Shown piece by piece: positions 46,603-58,882 of a stretch of 64,000 nucleotides of DNA (positions within the stretch are counted from its first letter, which is position 1; each line of letters begins with the position of its first letter). A program made the position numbers and the translations under genes. Below the pieces are notes generated by a model that had not been told where the DNA came from, did no database searches, and was given only the letters and a program-made list of their open reading frames with translations. The DNA lies in the NCBI GenBank assembly GCA_963920665.1, contig OY987266.1:4221001-4285000 (forward strand), in the 5' to 3' direction. Source of the DNA: Straminergon stramineum (Eukaryota; Streptophyta; Bryopsida; Hypnales; Calliergonaceae).

Positions 46603-48347
46603 TGAACCATTATATTGGTTCACTATTTAAAAATCCAAAAATATAAACATTAGGCATGAATTTATAAATCTGGAAGTGTTAGTACTCCGGATTAAGCCAT
46701 AACCATCAATAAGGAGTTTTCCGCTAGATAGCAATGGAAACTTCATGAGGTTAGGGCAAGATGCTAGAAAATGTAATTAGGAGGAAATTAGAGGAAATTC
46801 TAGGGAAAAAATGGGGAGTTAAAACTAAAAAGAGGTTAAGCAAGATTTGGTAGAATAACCAAATTAGGCTAATAGTAAAATGATGAGAAAATAAAAACAA
46901 AAAACAAAAAATGAAAATGAAAACAAAAGATTAGAAGTAGGAAATGAAACTAAAAGTAAATTAAAAACCACAAAATAAGAAATAAGAAAAACCACAGAAG
47001 AAGTTAGTTAAACTAAAACCATGACTAAAACACTAGGGTAGTGGGTAAAACACTAAAATAGTGCTAAAAACACTAAAATAGGATTTTACAGTAAGTTAGA
47101 GGGTTTTACAGTAATTTAGGGGGGGGGGGGAACACTAAAATAGAGCAATTTACACTAAATTAGCGGATTTACAGTAACCTAGCGCGATTTGCACTAATTT
47201 GGCGCATTTAGCACCAAATTAGTGAATTAACAGTGAATTAGTGTAGGATGAAAGTAGTTTAGAAAAGTAATTCATTAGGAAGTTGGATATAGGCAAAATT
47301 AGGGTTTGGAGCTCTCTTTCTCTCAACTCTCTCAACTCTCTCAACTTTTGTGTGAACTTGGGATATGTGTGTTTTGAGAGGAAGGTTGTGAATTGTGAGC
47401 TTTTGAAGCATGAATTGCAAAAGAGTAGGATAGGGGAAGATTAGGACAATTTGTCGAGTAGGTTTCACCATTTTTTTTGAAAGAAAATGGGTGAAAAATG
47501 AAGGGGTGTGAGGTTAGATGGGAAAGTGCTTGAGAAGGGGGAAAAAATGTGAGTTGAGATTGGAGGGTCAACTTCAAGGGGTGATTTCGGGAGTGTGGAG
47601 AATTGAATGAAGCTGAAATTTGGAGGGATGGAGTGCATTGAAGTTAGCTTTCCGAAAAGCTATGGCTTGCCCAGTTTGGAGCCAAAACACGACGGTGGTA
47701 GACAATTTTGTGCAGGGAGGTTGGCTTCCGCAACAATGAAGGGCTAGTGCGCCTTGAAGTTGGCTTTCCAAAAAGTCTAAGATCGACCCATTTGGAGCAA
47801 GGACAAGAAAATGGCGGCTGTTTTTGTAGAAGAGGATCTGCTGCCCCTTGGAGGAGGCAAAATTTGAGGGTTTTTGTGTAATCCTTACAATTATAATTAA
47901 ATCATTGCAATTTTAATTGCACCTTGCTAAAAAGATGTTGTAAGTGTAATGGTTGTTGAGTGAGGATGGTTGGTGTGATTGCAATTGCATGAATGTGAAT
48001 ATCAATTTTTAGGGTTTGGGTGAGATGTGATGTGCTGTGATTAGTACTTAGAATCACATTTAGGTCATTTTGAGCCCCAAATGGCACATTTGAAGTAGAT
48101 TTTGGCATACAAAGTGGCTATAATCTATTTGAGTGCTTAATTGGATGATAGTAGGTTGTCAGGGGGTGTATTTGGTGATGTAAGATGGGCTGCCTCCTTC
48201 TTACTTAGAATTACTTAGGTCAAATTCACCCAAAAGTCTCATTATTGGAGTTCATTGCTTGGAAGGCAATCTAGGTAGGTGTCCCATACACTCCTCGCTG
48301 GCCAACTCTAGGGGGGTTCTTCACTTTGCAGTGGAAATGCCTCATAC
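46603..48347 (+). repeat. 1.74-kb direct repeat, copy 1 (LTR-like)
   Basis: Matches 49353-51096 from TGAACCA(T/C).(A/G)ATATTGGTTCA at the start to GCCTCATA at the end, in the same order and at about 85-90% identity by eye. It carries a run of degenerate ACACTAAAATAG-type motifs (47020-47250) and an 11-G tract. The copies begin TGAACC and end CCTCA, consistent with LTR TG..CA ends, but no primer-binding site, polypurine tract or 5-bp duplication is visible. Confidence 0.85.
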
Positions 48348-49352
48348 CTATGTCAAGGTAGAAGTAACCTAAGAACCCTCTAGTTCATCTTTTTCCATTT
48401 CTAAAAACATAAAACCTGAACCCGTCTGACCTTCATAGCCAAAGTTAGGGGTAGATGAAGTTTGACCACTATTTGGTTCTTCAAGCTTCATCCATCGATT
48501 GGACATAGCTCCCTAATTCAAAAGGACCCGAAATTCTTAGGGTGGGTCAAAAGACTTCCTCCTATCTAAATCTTGAATTTAGACCTAATTGGGGACTTTC
48601 ACAAAATTCTCATCCAAGCCTTATCTAAACTTCATCCGCTAATTTCTCCTAACCTATAATTCATAATTAATTTTTCTTTTTGGCCCTGGACCCTACTAGA
48701 TAGACCCTTTGTAATCTCCTTAATTCATGGTTAGTCCCTCGGTCTATCTATTCTTCATCCAATTTGACCCTAACTTTCATCAGGCGATAACTTCCTTGGT
48801 TTTGACCTAATTTGGGCCTACCTTAGGGTTTTGGAAAGCTACAACCTACCTCTGGAAGTTGATGTCCTAGGGAATGACTTGACCTATAGTTCTAAGGGTT
48901 TGACGTAGGGGTAGGCCTTGGCTAGAGCTACGAATCACTAATTAGAAACGTAGGAAAAGTTTGGAAAGGTTTAATTCATACCTTGGAACGTGAATCATTG
49001 ATTGTGCCTAATGGAAGCTCTCCCTCCTTCGCCATGAACTCCCGTGCCATGATACAATGAACCATCGTTCAAATCATAAGATAATTTGGGACAAGAGTTT
49101 GTTTGTTGGCTTTATCCTATTTCTTTCCCCCCTCTCTTCTTTTCTTTCCTCCCATGTGCTAGGGGGCCCAACCACCCTTAGTTTCACCTATGATGCTAAT
49201 CTTAAATACGCATCATGCCATCTCCTAAGTTGAACTACTTTTTACATCCTACATCTTATGCTTAATCTAGTGTAATTCACCTAATTTTAATCTAATGGCC
49301 CTAATGAGGTTGGGGATTTTCCTCCTATCTTCTCTCTCCCCTCAATCCCCTA
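48348..49352. other. Non-coding segment between the direct repeats
   Basis: About 1.0 kb without coding signal. Its reverse complement recurs at 54.28-55.48 kb (CATACCTTGGAAC, GCCATGAACTCCC, TTGTTGGCTTT.TCCTATTT). If the flanking repeats are LTRs, this would be a very short non-coding interior. Confidence 0.6.
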
Positions 49353-51096
49353 TGAACCACGATATTGGTTCACTATTAAAAAAATTCAAAATATAAACAT
49401 TAGGCATAAATTTACAAATCCGGAAGTGTTAGTACTTTGGATTAAGCCATAACCATCAATGAGGGAGTTTTCCACTAAATAGCAATGGAAACTTCATGAG
49501 GTTAGGGCAAGATGCTAGAGAATGCAATTAGGAATAAATTAGGGGAAATTCTAGGAATAAAATGGGGAGCTAAAACAAAAAAGATGTTAAACAAGATTTG
49601 ATAGAGTAACCAAATTAGGCTAATGATAAAATGATGACAAGAAGAAAAACCAAAAATGAAAACCAAAAACTAGAAGTAGGAAATGAAACTTAAAATAAAG
49701 TAAAAACCACAAAAAATAATAAATGTGAAAAACAAAAAAGAAGTGAGTAAACTAAAAACGACTACTGAAACACTAAAATAGTTCTAGAAAGACTAAAAAT
49801 AGGATTTTACAATAATTTAGGGGGTTGAACACTAAAATAGCACAATTTACACTAAACTAGTGAATTTACAGTAATGTAGCACGATTTGCACTAATTTGAT
49901 GCATCTTGCACCAAATTAGTGGATTTATAGTGAATTAGTGTAGGATGAAAGTAGTTATGAAAACTATTCCATTAGGAAGTTTGGATTTAGGCAAAATTTA
50001 GGGTTTGGAGCCCTCTCTCTCTCAACTTTTGCCTGAATTTTTGGTATGTGTGTGTTCTGAAAATAAGCTTGTAATTTGTGGGCATTTGAAGCATGAATTG
50101 CAAAAGAATAGGGTAGGGGAAGATTAGGAACAATTTGTGGAGTAGGTTTCACCATTTTTATGAAAGAAAATGGGTGAAAAATGAAAGGGTTTGAAGTCAG
50201 ATGGGAAAGTGCTTGGGAAGAGGGGAAAACTATGAATTGAGATTGGAGGTTCAACTTTGATGGCTGATTGCGGGAGCATGGAAAATTGAATGAAGTTGAA
50301 ATTTAGAGGGATGGAGAACCTTGAAGTTAGCTTTCCGAAAAGCTATGACTCGCCCAATTCGGAGCCAAAACACGATAGTGGTGGACAATTTTGTGTGGGG
50401 AGGTTGGCTACCACAACAATGGAGGACTGCCAACTTTGGCGGGCAACAACAAGAGAAAGACATGGTGGAATTAGCTGAAAATTGGAGGGGTAGTGCACCT
50501 TGAAGTTGGCTTTCCAAAAAGTCTAAGATCGACCCATTTGGAGCAAGGACGAAAAAATGAAAGTTGTTTTTGTGGGAGAGGGTCAGCTACCCCTTGGACG
50601 AAGCTGAATTTGAGGGGTTTTTTGTGTAATCCTTTCAATTATAATTAAATCATTGCAATTTTAATTGCGCCTTGCTAAAAAAATTGTTTTAAGTGTAAGG
50701 TTTGTTGAGTTAGAATGGTTGGTGTGATTGCAATTGCATAAATGTGAATCTCATTTTTTAGGGTTTGGGTACAATGTGATGTGCTGTGATTAGTACTTAG
50801 GATCCCATTTAAGTCATTTTGAGCCCCAAATGGCATATTTGAAGTAGATTTTGGCATACAAAGTGGCTATAATCTATTTGAGTGCTTAATTGGATGATAG
50901 TAGGTTGTTAGGGGGTGTATTTGGTGATGTGAGATGGGCTGCCCCCTTCTTACTTAGAATTACTTAGGTCAAATTCACCCAAAAGTCTCATTGTTGGAGT
51001 CCATTGCTTGGAAGGTAATTTAGGTAGAGGTACCATACACTCCCCGCCGGCCAACTCTAGGGGGTTTCTTTGCTTTGCGGTGAAAAAGCCTCATAT
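49353..51096 (+). repeat. 1.74-kb direct repeat, copy 2 (LTR-like)
   Basis: See copy 1. It shares the ACACTAAAATAG-type array (49750-49950), the TTGGAGCCCTCTCTCTCTCA segment and the GTACTTAG(G/A)ATC(A/C)CATTT region. The length is within a few bases of copy 1. Open frames inside both copies are not conserved in frame. Confidence 0.85.
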
Positions 51097-51324
51097 CCCC
51101 CTTCTAAATAGTCCCTCTCTATTGTCACTCCTTCATTTCTACTCTTTTTTGGTACATTTTGTGGAGATGGGGCGTTGGCCTCCTCGCTCCAAGGTGAATT
51201 GCGGGGGAACATGAATTAGGTGGTCCACTTCTTCTACCTTTGGCCTTCCCTTCCCTTTCTTTTATTTTCTCATGTCTATTTTTGGGTCTTAGACTAGTCC
51301 AATTGCTAGCTGCTTGGCCTCATT

Positions 51325-51890
51325 GCTCCTCCAGTGACTAAGAGAACCCCCCCTCCCTTTGCCCGTTACCCACCTTGGACCGATAGATCCTAGTGACTAA
51401 GAGACCCTTCCTTTTCTGTGACTGATACCCGCCCCGGATTCAGATACCTGCCCGGACTAAGATTACCTAGTAAGTGAGAGGAACCCTGAGGCTAAAAAAA
51501 ACCCTAGTGATAAAGAGGAACCCTAGCGATTAAGAGAAATCCCGTGACCCAGAAAATCCCAACGACGAAGGGATCCATCCGGACGAAGATACCTTGAGAT
51601 TGTGAGAACTCCTAGCAACGGAGAGACCCCCTCCTTCCCTTTGACTGATACCCGCTCGGACTGAGATACCTCCTGAGCTGATATCTGCCCCGAGATTGAG
51701 AGAAATCCTAGCAACGGAGAGGAACCGCAGCGATTGAGAGGCCCAACGATTGAGAGAAACCCCATGACCTAGAGAACCCCAACAATGGAGAGACCCACCC
51801 CTTTCCCATGCCTGCTACCCACCCTGGATTGAAATACACTGAGATTGTGAGAACCTCCAACGATTGAGAGGACCCTCCCCAACGTTTGAG
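51325..51890 (+). repeat. Degenerate short-unit tandem repeat (GAGAGAACCCC-type)
   Basis: About 550 bp of irregular ~20-30-bp units such as CGATTGAGAGAAACCCC, CAACGGAGAG and ACCCGCC(C/T).GGA. Longer phrases (TTTGACTGATACCCGC) also recur. It is a minisatellite-like composite; the minus-strand open frame (51523-51765) merely reads its repeats. Confidence 0.75.
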
Positions 51891-52180
51891 CAGTGTGGAG
51901 GAGTTGGGTTGGACTGGTAGAGGACTATTGGTTGCGGGACCATTTTCTTTCTTTCGTTCTTTTGATTTACTCTAAATTCAATTCTAAGCTAACATGTGTT
52001 GAACTTGTAGAGGAAAAGGATAGCATCTAAGGTTTAGTGATACTTCTAGCCCCAATGAGCCAACCATGCCATTATGTCCCTTTTTTTTCCTACGAGTCCT
52101 CTCTTCTAATTCCTTTCTTTTGGAGGCTAAACTTTGTTTTTTTTCCAATGCATTTTGGGAACTAAACTTTGTGGGGGAAG

Positions 52181-52428
52181 GGACGGCTAGGGTGGATTGA
52201 CCCCATCGTTCATCCCTAAGGGAAAAAACCCCAATTTTTTATTCGTTAGGCATGATAAAATTTGCAAATTTCGAATTCATATTTGCAATCAGAGGCCCCA
52301 AATTAGCTAGGATAGATACTAAAGATAAATTAATGAAGCACACAGTAGGGGGTCATTTTTTTTACATGCACCCCTATATTGACTTGGGGGGACGAGCAAA
52401 GGGATCAAGCCACCCTAGCCAAAGGGAC
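52181..52428 (-). mobile_element. Family C MITE, copy 4 (intact, inverted)
   Basis: Ends GGCTAGGGTGGATTGACCCC and CAAGCCACCCTAGCC. The interior includes CCCCAAATTAGCTAGGATAG, the complement of the site split in copy 2, and AAATTTGCAAATTTCGAATTC. It is ~248 bp and non-coding. Confidence 0.83.
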
Positions 52429-54228
52429 CATAGAGCCTTACAATTTTTCCATGGGGTGGTTTTAACATACTACTAAGACTTTCTTACCCCAAGTGGGTTC
52501 AAAGCTTCAGCAAAAGGGCGGGATCCACTATCTTCACACCCTCTTGTCACTCACTAGGGACACCATGTCAATGTTAGGAACAAAAAGAAGAGACCCTTGA
52601 CACTCCAAGGACTAGCTACACAGGGTTAGTATCATAAAAGACTTGAACTAAAGGCCCTCCAAAACAGCATTGCTAGTCATATGGGGGGGTGCTCTAGAGT
52701 TAGTATAATGACAAGACAAAGAGGGTGGCCAAAAGGGACCCACTAAAGTAAACACATGCAAGTACTAGTAACAAGATAAGGCAAAAGAGCCTTCAAGCTC
52801 AAGCTTGGGAGGGTTAGTACTACACACACTTAGTTGCAAGGGACCCACAAAGACCTCACAAGCTTGGGGAAACAACAACAATGGCCCAAAGTGCCCAAAA
52901 AACATTGTTGCAAGGTTTGTGGCTAAAAATGCCACAATTCTAATACAAATTGGACCCAACGGACCCAATTACACAAAAAAGGGGGTGGTGAGAGAGGAGA
53001 AGGGGTGTCATTTTATACTCTTTCTTAGGCACCCACCTCCTCTTGTTCATCTCAGTTAACCTTCTCTTCTTAGATTTTCATCCAAACTCAAGGTTTTCAT
53101 CCTATGATGGCTCGCTAAGCTAATTTTTGGAGATTAACTCCGAATCGCAAACAGATTGCGCCATTGGCTTCAGAAAGCCATTTTTAGTTCACTAGAATCT
53201 CATCCCCCTTTTCTATCTTCAAAATTACAATGAAACCTAGTACCAACTTAATGCCAAAAATTGGAAAAAATCCCAACTTTTGGAGGTTGACTTTTCTAAC
53301 AAAAGTAACTAGCCTAGGCTTCTTAGTAGATATGGGGGAGTGAGAAAAGACCTATCTTGGGCCCATTCCACTTTCGTATGCCCTTGCTCCACTAGTCAAC
53401 TCCGTCATGGACTTTAAATTCCGTTAATTGTCGGGGAATTTCGTAGATTCGGGTACTTCTGACTATCAGAATGTCTTGAAACTTGTCGATGCATCTTATT
53501 AACATAAAAAAAGCTATAATAGTTTTTAGTGGAAATTTACCGCCACCTGGGGAATTTCTAGGAAATTCCTATAATAAGTTTGGATAGTTGACGATTTGAA
53601 AAGACATCTTCTAACTGTCATAAAGTTACGAGACTTTTTGTGGAACCTCCCATGGGATCCCATGACACATGTGTAGGCTCATATTTTTATTCTACATATC
53701 AGCCTAGGGGGAACAAATTCCACCCCCTTATTCAATTATCAGTGGCTAGGGAATCTTCCACACCAAGGGAAATCTTAGTGAACTGACTTCGCCATTGGCT
53801 CCTGGGCATGATTTTAACCCTTAGTCACTCTCCTTGGACCTGAGATTCCTCCATGGTTTGATCTTGGTATTTTTAACATTTGCAAGCCTATAATTGGAGT
53901 GCTACTATTTCGTCGATGAAATAGGGAAATTAGAACCTATCTCCAGGAACTAACCCTTATGCCTTACCAGGGTTTCCTCAACCAATATTTTCCTAGAGAT
54001 GTTCTTTCTACGTGGGTTTTTGAGCTTGGTACGCTTATCACTTGCATTTGACCAATCTATCAAGATTAGTTGGGTTCTAACCTATTTACAACTCATGTTT
54101 AGGTCATTTTAGTTATAATACTCTAAAATTAGATCAAATATTATATTGGTATGTAACACACCTATTTTGGTTCTACATTCTTTTTGAGCTTTTTGTATAT
54201 AAAATTGCATTTAAAATGACAAAATACG
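52429..54228. other. Non-coding stretch
   Basis: No recognisable gene. Composition is slightly less AT-rich than elsewhere. The minus-strand 67-codon and plus-strand 84-codon frames at 52.8-53.05 kb overlap on opposite strands and show no motif. Confidence 0.5.
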
Positions 54229-54251
54229 AAAAAAAAAAAAAAAAAAAAAAA
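54229..54251 (+). repeat. Poly-A run of 23
   Basis: An uninterrupted A tract followed by AGACTGAGCCCCTAG. It could be the tail of a retroposed sequence on the plus strand, but no flanking direct repeat is visible. Confidence 0.9.
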
Positions 54252-54279
54252 GACTGAGCCCCTAGTGACAAATTAGGGG

Positions 54280-55480
54280 TTTACAAATGCCATGACGCAT
54301 CCCTAGTTAGCCTCGTAGGTAGAAACGAGGGTAGTTGGTCCATTGTAGGACATAAGAAGAATAGTGTAGAAGGAAAAGAAGAGAGAAGGAAAAAAATAGG
54401 ACAAAGCCAACAAGCAAAATTGTATAAACTTACTCTATTATTAAAATGGCAATTCGTTGCACAATATCAAGGGAGTTCATGGTGGAAGAGGGGGAGCTTC
54501 TGGTGGAGATGGTCAACGAATTGAGTTCCAAGGTATGAGGCTATCCATCCCTAACTTTTTCAATTTCCCTAGTTAACAATTATTAACTCTGGCCGAGGCC
54601 CACCCGTAAGTCAAAACCTTAAGGCTATAGGTTAGGACACTTCTTAGGTTAGAACCCTAGAGAGAAGGTTCTTAGCTTTTCAAAAACCTAAGACACATCC
54701 AAATTGGAGTAGAAACATGAAGTTATCACCGGATGAAGATTAAGACTTAAATTGGATGAAAAATAGTTAGACTTAGAAGTTGGTAGCAAATTGATGAGAT
54801 TGGGAAGAGGACATTAATTAGGATCCATAATTGAAAGAAAAAGTTAATTTCTAATTGTAGATTAGGAGAAGTTAGTGGATGAAGTTTTAAGTGCCAACTA
54901 GCGGTCAAACTTCATCTATTGAGAACTTTTAGTGGGAGTATTGGATTAGCAAGTATCTTAACAATTTAGAGAGCTAAGATTAATGGATATACCAAGGAAA
55001 AAAATATGATCTCACCACAAAATAGTAAATAGGTAAAGGCTAATCCAAGCCCCACACACTAAAAGAAGTCAATTACAAAGCTAGGAGGTAGAAGTTGAGC
55101 AAGTAATGTAAGACTCTAGGCTTGTAGGAAGTCAAGTAGAACCCATAGGACCTCATGGATAGGGAAAACCACGAAAAACCACGAAAAATCCAAAGGATAA
55201 TGAAGGATGAAGTCTAGACTAGAGTCAGATGAGAAATCCATAAAAATTTCTACTTAAGACCAAACTCTAGATGTAGGTAGGGATAGGCCTCTTGAATCAC
55301 TCCTAGAAATTTCAAATAATTTTAAATTAGGGAGCTAAACATAATCAATGGATGAAATTTGAGGAACCGAGTAGTTGGCAAACTTCATCCACTCATAATT
55401 TTCACTAGAAAGGTCAGATAGGGTCGAGTTTTAGGTTTTTAGAAATGGCAAGGAATTTCCTAGAGTGTTACTAGGTTAGT
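54280..55480 (-). repeat. Inverted copy of the 48.35-49.23 kb segment
   Basis: The reverse complement matches the segment between the two direct repeats, with shared blocks at 54470-54540 (GGGAGTTCATGG, CCAAGGTATGA), 54590-54660 and 55400-55450 (TTTTAGAAATGG). It is diverged, longer by indels, and non-coding. Confidence 0.7.
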
Positions 55481-56140
55481 TCCTCCTTGGCGTGAGTTCT
55501 ATTCAAAATCCACAGCGGCCCATCCATTCGGTTAGCCAAGGATTAGATTAAGAGAATGCTTGCATGTTTGGATCACATTAGGCACTTAGAAGAAGATCCA
55601 TTGCTTGGAAGGCACAATGGACCACGCTTAAGCACCCCAAAGTAGGATTCACTTAGTCAAAATCCAAAACGTGGTTGTACTTGCAATTTACCAAAGGTGG
55701 GTAAATTGGCCCTCACATCTACCGCATCCAACCCATGCCTATGTGAGATTGTAAGAACCCCCAATTCTTAGATAATAAGTCAAAGCTTATTTGGAAAAAA
55801 ACCTAGTTTACTAAGACAAGATAGAGGTGATTCTAGAACCTCCCTATGCTCTTTTCTGTGAAGAAATTCTAGTCCCTAAGAAAACAAGCCAAAGTTATTT
55901 AGAGACCTTCGGACTGAGTCAAGCCACATCAAACCCTTGACTATATTAAGTGATGATGAATTGGATAATAGTGCTAAAATGTGAACCCAAGAATCACGGT
56001 TGTCAGAAGTGAGCGTCTCAAGCAAAATCGCATCTAAAAATTGGACATCCAGACGTCGAGACTCGATGGATGCTGCAACTTTGGTAGGTAAAAAATCTCG
56101 TCCAGAAATTACCATGGGTAAACGCGGTTGGGCGGGTTGG
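55481..56140. other. Non-coding stretch
   Basis: CCATTGCTTGGAAGGCA at ~55601 is shared, in direct orientation, with the 3' part of both 1.74-kb repeats (48257 and 51000), suggesting a related repeat. No gene. Confidence 0.45.
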
Positions 56141-56340
56141 GCGGACACTCACTTTGTAGTCACAGCCCAACTTCTTTTGGCATTTGCAATCCGAGTTTTG
56201 GGAATTTGAGGGTATCTAATATATTGATGGAAAGGTCTTCCAAATACCTTTCCAATGGTATATTACACGCTTCAAAACTCCAAAAACTCCAATCGCAAAT
56301 GCCAAAAGAAATTTGTTGCTTAAAAAATGTGAGCGTCCGC
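56141..56340. mobile_element. Family F hairpin MITE, copy 1
   Basis: Ends GCGGACACTCACTTT and AAATGTGAGCGTCCGC. Inside is a near-palindrome: ACTTCTTTTGGCATTTGCAA pairs with its complement near 56290-56310, and GGAAAGGTCTTCCAAATACC sits at the centre. It is 200 bp and non-coding. Copies recur at 56426 and 58685. Confidence 0.82.
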
Positions 56341-56425
56341 CTAACCTATCTGCCCGTCCGCCTAGTTGTCTGCACTCCTGTTCACCAAGGAGATAGGTGG
56401 ACGGGTGGATGGACACACCAGGTGG

Positions 56426-56616
56426 GTAGACACTCACTTTGTAGTCGCAGCTAGCTTCTTTTAGCATTTGTGATTAGAGTTTTTGGAATTTTGAGGCATG
56501 TGATATACCATTGGAAAAGGTCTTCCAAATACCTTTCCAATGGTATATCACATGCCCCCAAACTCCAATCACAAATGCCAAAAGAAGTTTGTTGCTTAAA
56601 AAATATGAGTGTCCAT
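56426..56616. mobile_element. Family F hairpin MITE, copy 2
   Basis: Same plan as copy 1: a GTAGACACTCAC start, a GAGTGTCCA end, and a centre ACCATTGGAAAAGGTCTTCC. It sits ~85 bp from copy 1, separated by CCGTCCGCC-type sequence. Confidence 0.8.
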
Positions 56617-57738
56617 CCAATCCGTCCACACTCCCATCTCCCACTGGACTTTCCTGTCCGTTGAGTCTGTCCGCCATTGCCACCTACCACAACCACTTGC
56701 TCTAGCTGATCGCCTCAACCATCCACCCAACCCATTTGAGCCAATGCAACATTGTCCGCCTCATTGTCCACCCTACCCAACCTTTGTCCGTTGGTAGTCT
56801 TGCTACATTTAATTTTGAAAAGTGCAGAATTGTAGATCCATTTCCAAAAAAGACTCTTCTATGCGATAAGTATCCAATACAATTTTAATGTAGGAAAGGA
56901 TAAATCCAGATTTTCCTCCCCTCATTTAAACATGCTCTCCAAACCCTAAACCCTACCCAAAAAACTGAATTGTAGAACCCTCAATTGTATATACTCAACT
57001 TATAACATTGCATGAGTTTTCAAAATTAGTGGTGTGGTGTGTGGAATATGTTTTTTTTATCTCTTTAAAGTTTGGAATGCAATCATGACAATAGAATGCA
57101 TATGTCAACCTTACTATGTTTGTCATTTAAGTTTCAATTGTTCTTAAGATTTATTTTATTATGGGACACTACACAAATGTGGAACATTGGATTATAACCT
57201 AGAGTGTTTCTTCAATTTTTGTTGTAGAATGCATTGAAGTACAAAACACCAATGTAAATATCCTAAAAAAAATTATATTATCTCATTATTCATTTATTCT
57301 ATTATGGCATTTACGAGACAATGTTCAAAATGATTTAAGCACTTTAATGTAATTTGATGTGATATGATGTGGACAAGATTCAAGTAAGCATTATACAACA
57401 CAAATGAAATTAAGGTTCTTATCATACATGCTTAAACCTATGTATATTTGCGTGCACCCTAAATTGTAAACCATCAATAATTTTATCACAACCCCAAAAT
57501 ATTAGAGCTTATGTAGTGTAGAATGTAATTGACCTTCAAATATGATGAGCCTTGAAGTACAACAATTCGGATAAGTAGGTCATACTCCAATGATTACAAG
57601 TACATTTCATCTCAAGACTTTTTTGTAAATTATTTTATAAGAAGTTTCGTCATATCATATCTTGTAGATTATAAATTTACAATATTGATTGAATTGCTTA
57701 TGTAGTTGTGTAGGCCTAGGATTTTTCAAAATCTTAAA
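56617..57738. other. Non-coding stretch
   Basis: The first ~180 bases are CCATCCACC-rich, like the sequence around the other F copies. The rest is ordinary AT-rich DNA without a gene. Confidence 0.5.
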
Positions 57739-58174
57739 CCCCTAAAGTCCTAAGCCTTTTTTTTCCATCAAATATCACTCAAAACTACCATTTCTATTGC
57801 AAAGAGCAAAAATCTTTATAAATTAATTTTTTGGCACATCTAACCATAGGAATTTGTACTAGACTAGTATAAAAATGTGTCGGAGTAATCTTGTCATCTT
57901 GTAAACTTTAAATGCATACATTGCATGCTATTTGCATTTAAAGATAGCAAAAAAAATGTTTTCTTCCATCTTGCTATACTAAATTCTTAGACTTCTAATT
58001 TTCTTCACTTGAAATTTTGGCACTAATGATTTTAATTTTATAATGTCTTTTGTTGAAGAATCTAGCTAAAAAGGGAAGAATCTTGAACAAAAAATTCAAA
58101 AATAAATCATTTACTTGAGATCACATATCACAAAAGTGTCCTATAAGAGGGTAGGGCCTTGGGGACTTTAGGGA
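57739..58174 (+). mobile_element. Family D short variant, copy near 57.9 kb
   Basis: Left CCCCTAAAGTCCTAAGCC and right GGGGACTTTAGGGA are inverted and flanked by TTAA-containing sequence. The interior matches the right part of the D element at 29.46-30.39 kb (CACTCAAAACTACCATTTCT, GGCACATCTAACCATAGGA-like region), and a large part of the middle is missing. Confidence 0.65.
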
Positions 58175-58684
58175 TTAATTACTTTCCTTCAAAGGCATAG
58201 AAATCAATTAGAGATTAAAACCAATGAAATTACTACAATCTTGACATTGAATTTTTTTTGTTATTAGCCAAAAAGTATTGTTGATATAGCAAACTTGTAA
58301 AAAAGCACCAATGTAAAACTAGATTTCTTTACACACCCATTTGAATTCTTTGTTTACAAATCAAATAATTTTCCAACCAAGAGGCTATTTTGTGCCACTT
58401 TTCATAGTTGTATCAATTTAGTGCCTCATAACATAATATATTAAAAAGATCATTTTTATAGCATTCTTGATTCACCATGCAATGCATCCTCTGCCAGTCC
58501 ATGTATCTGCCCGCCTCTCCCTCCCGCACTCCTCCCCCCATCCACCATTTATCCATCCATGTAGTTCATTCACCCATCCACCATCTATTTGTCTACATAG
58601 TTTGACAACTCATTTGCCATCTACTCGTCCTCATAGTTCATCCACTCGTCCACCCAACCGCCAAGCAGACAAGCGGACAACAAG
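58175..58684. other. Non-coding stretch grading into CCATCCACC-rich DNA
   Basis: AT-rich to ~58470, then pyrimidine-rich CATCCA/CCATCTA repeats that run up to the third F copy. The 135-codon frame (58467-58874) translates this repeat and the MITE and is not a gene. Confidence 0.6.
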
Positions 58685-58882
58685 GCGGACACTCACATTT
58701 TTAAGCAACAAACTTCTTTTGGCATTTGCAATCGAATTTTTTGGAGTTTGGGGGCGTGTGATATACCATTGGAAAGGTATTTGGAAGACCTTTCCAATAG
58801 TATATTACACTCCCTCAAATTCCAAAAACTCCAATCACAAATGCCAAAAGAAGCTAGATGTGACTACAAAGTGAGCATCCGC
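58685..58882. mobile_element. Family F hairpin MITE, copy 3
   Basis: Starts GCGGACACTCACATTTTTAAG and ends CAAAGTGAGCATCCGC. It has the same central ACCATTGGAAAGGTATTTGG. Relative to copy 1 its two arms are swapped, so it lies inverted. Confidence 0.82.

Noticed and set aside
54229..54251. Poly-A tract as proof of a retroposed gene
   Set aside because: No coding sequence upstream and no flanking duplication; a simple A run is enough to explain it.
58467..58874. 135-codon plus-strand frame rich in Pro/His/Ser
   Set aside because: It simply translates CATCCACC-type repeats and then an F MITE.
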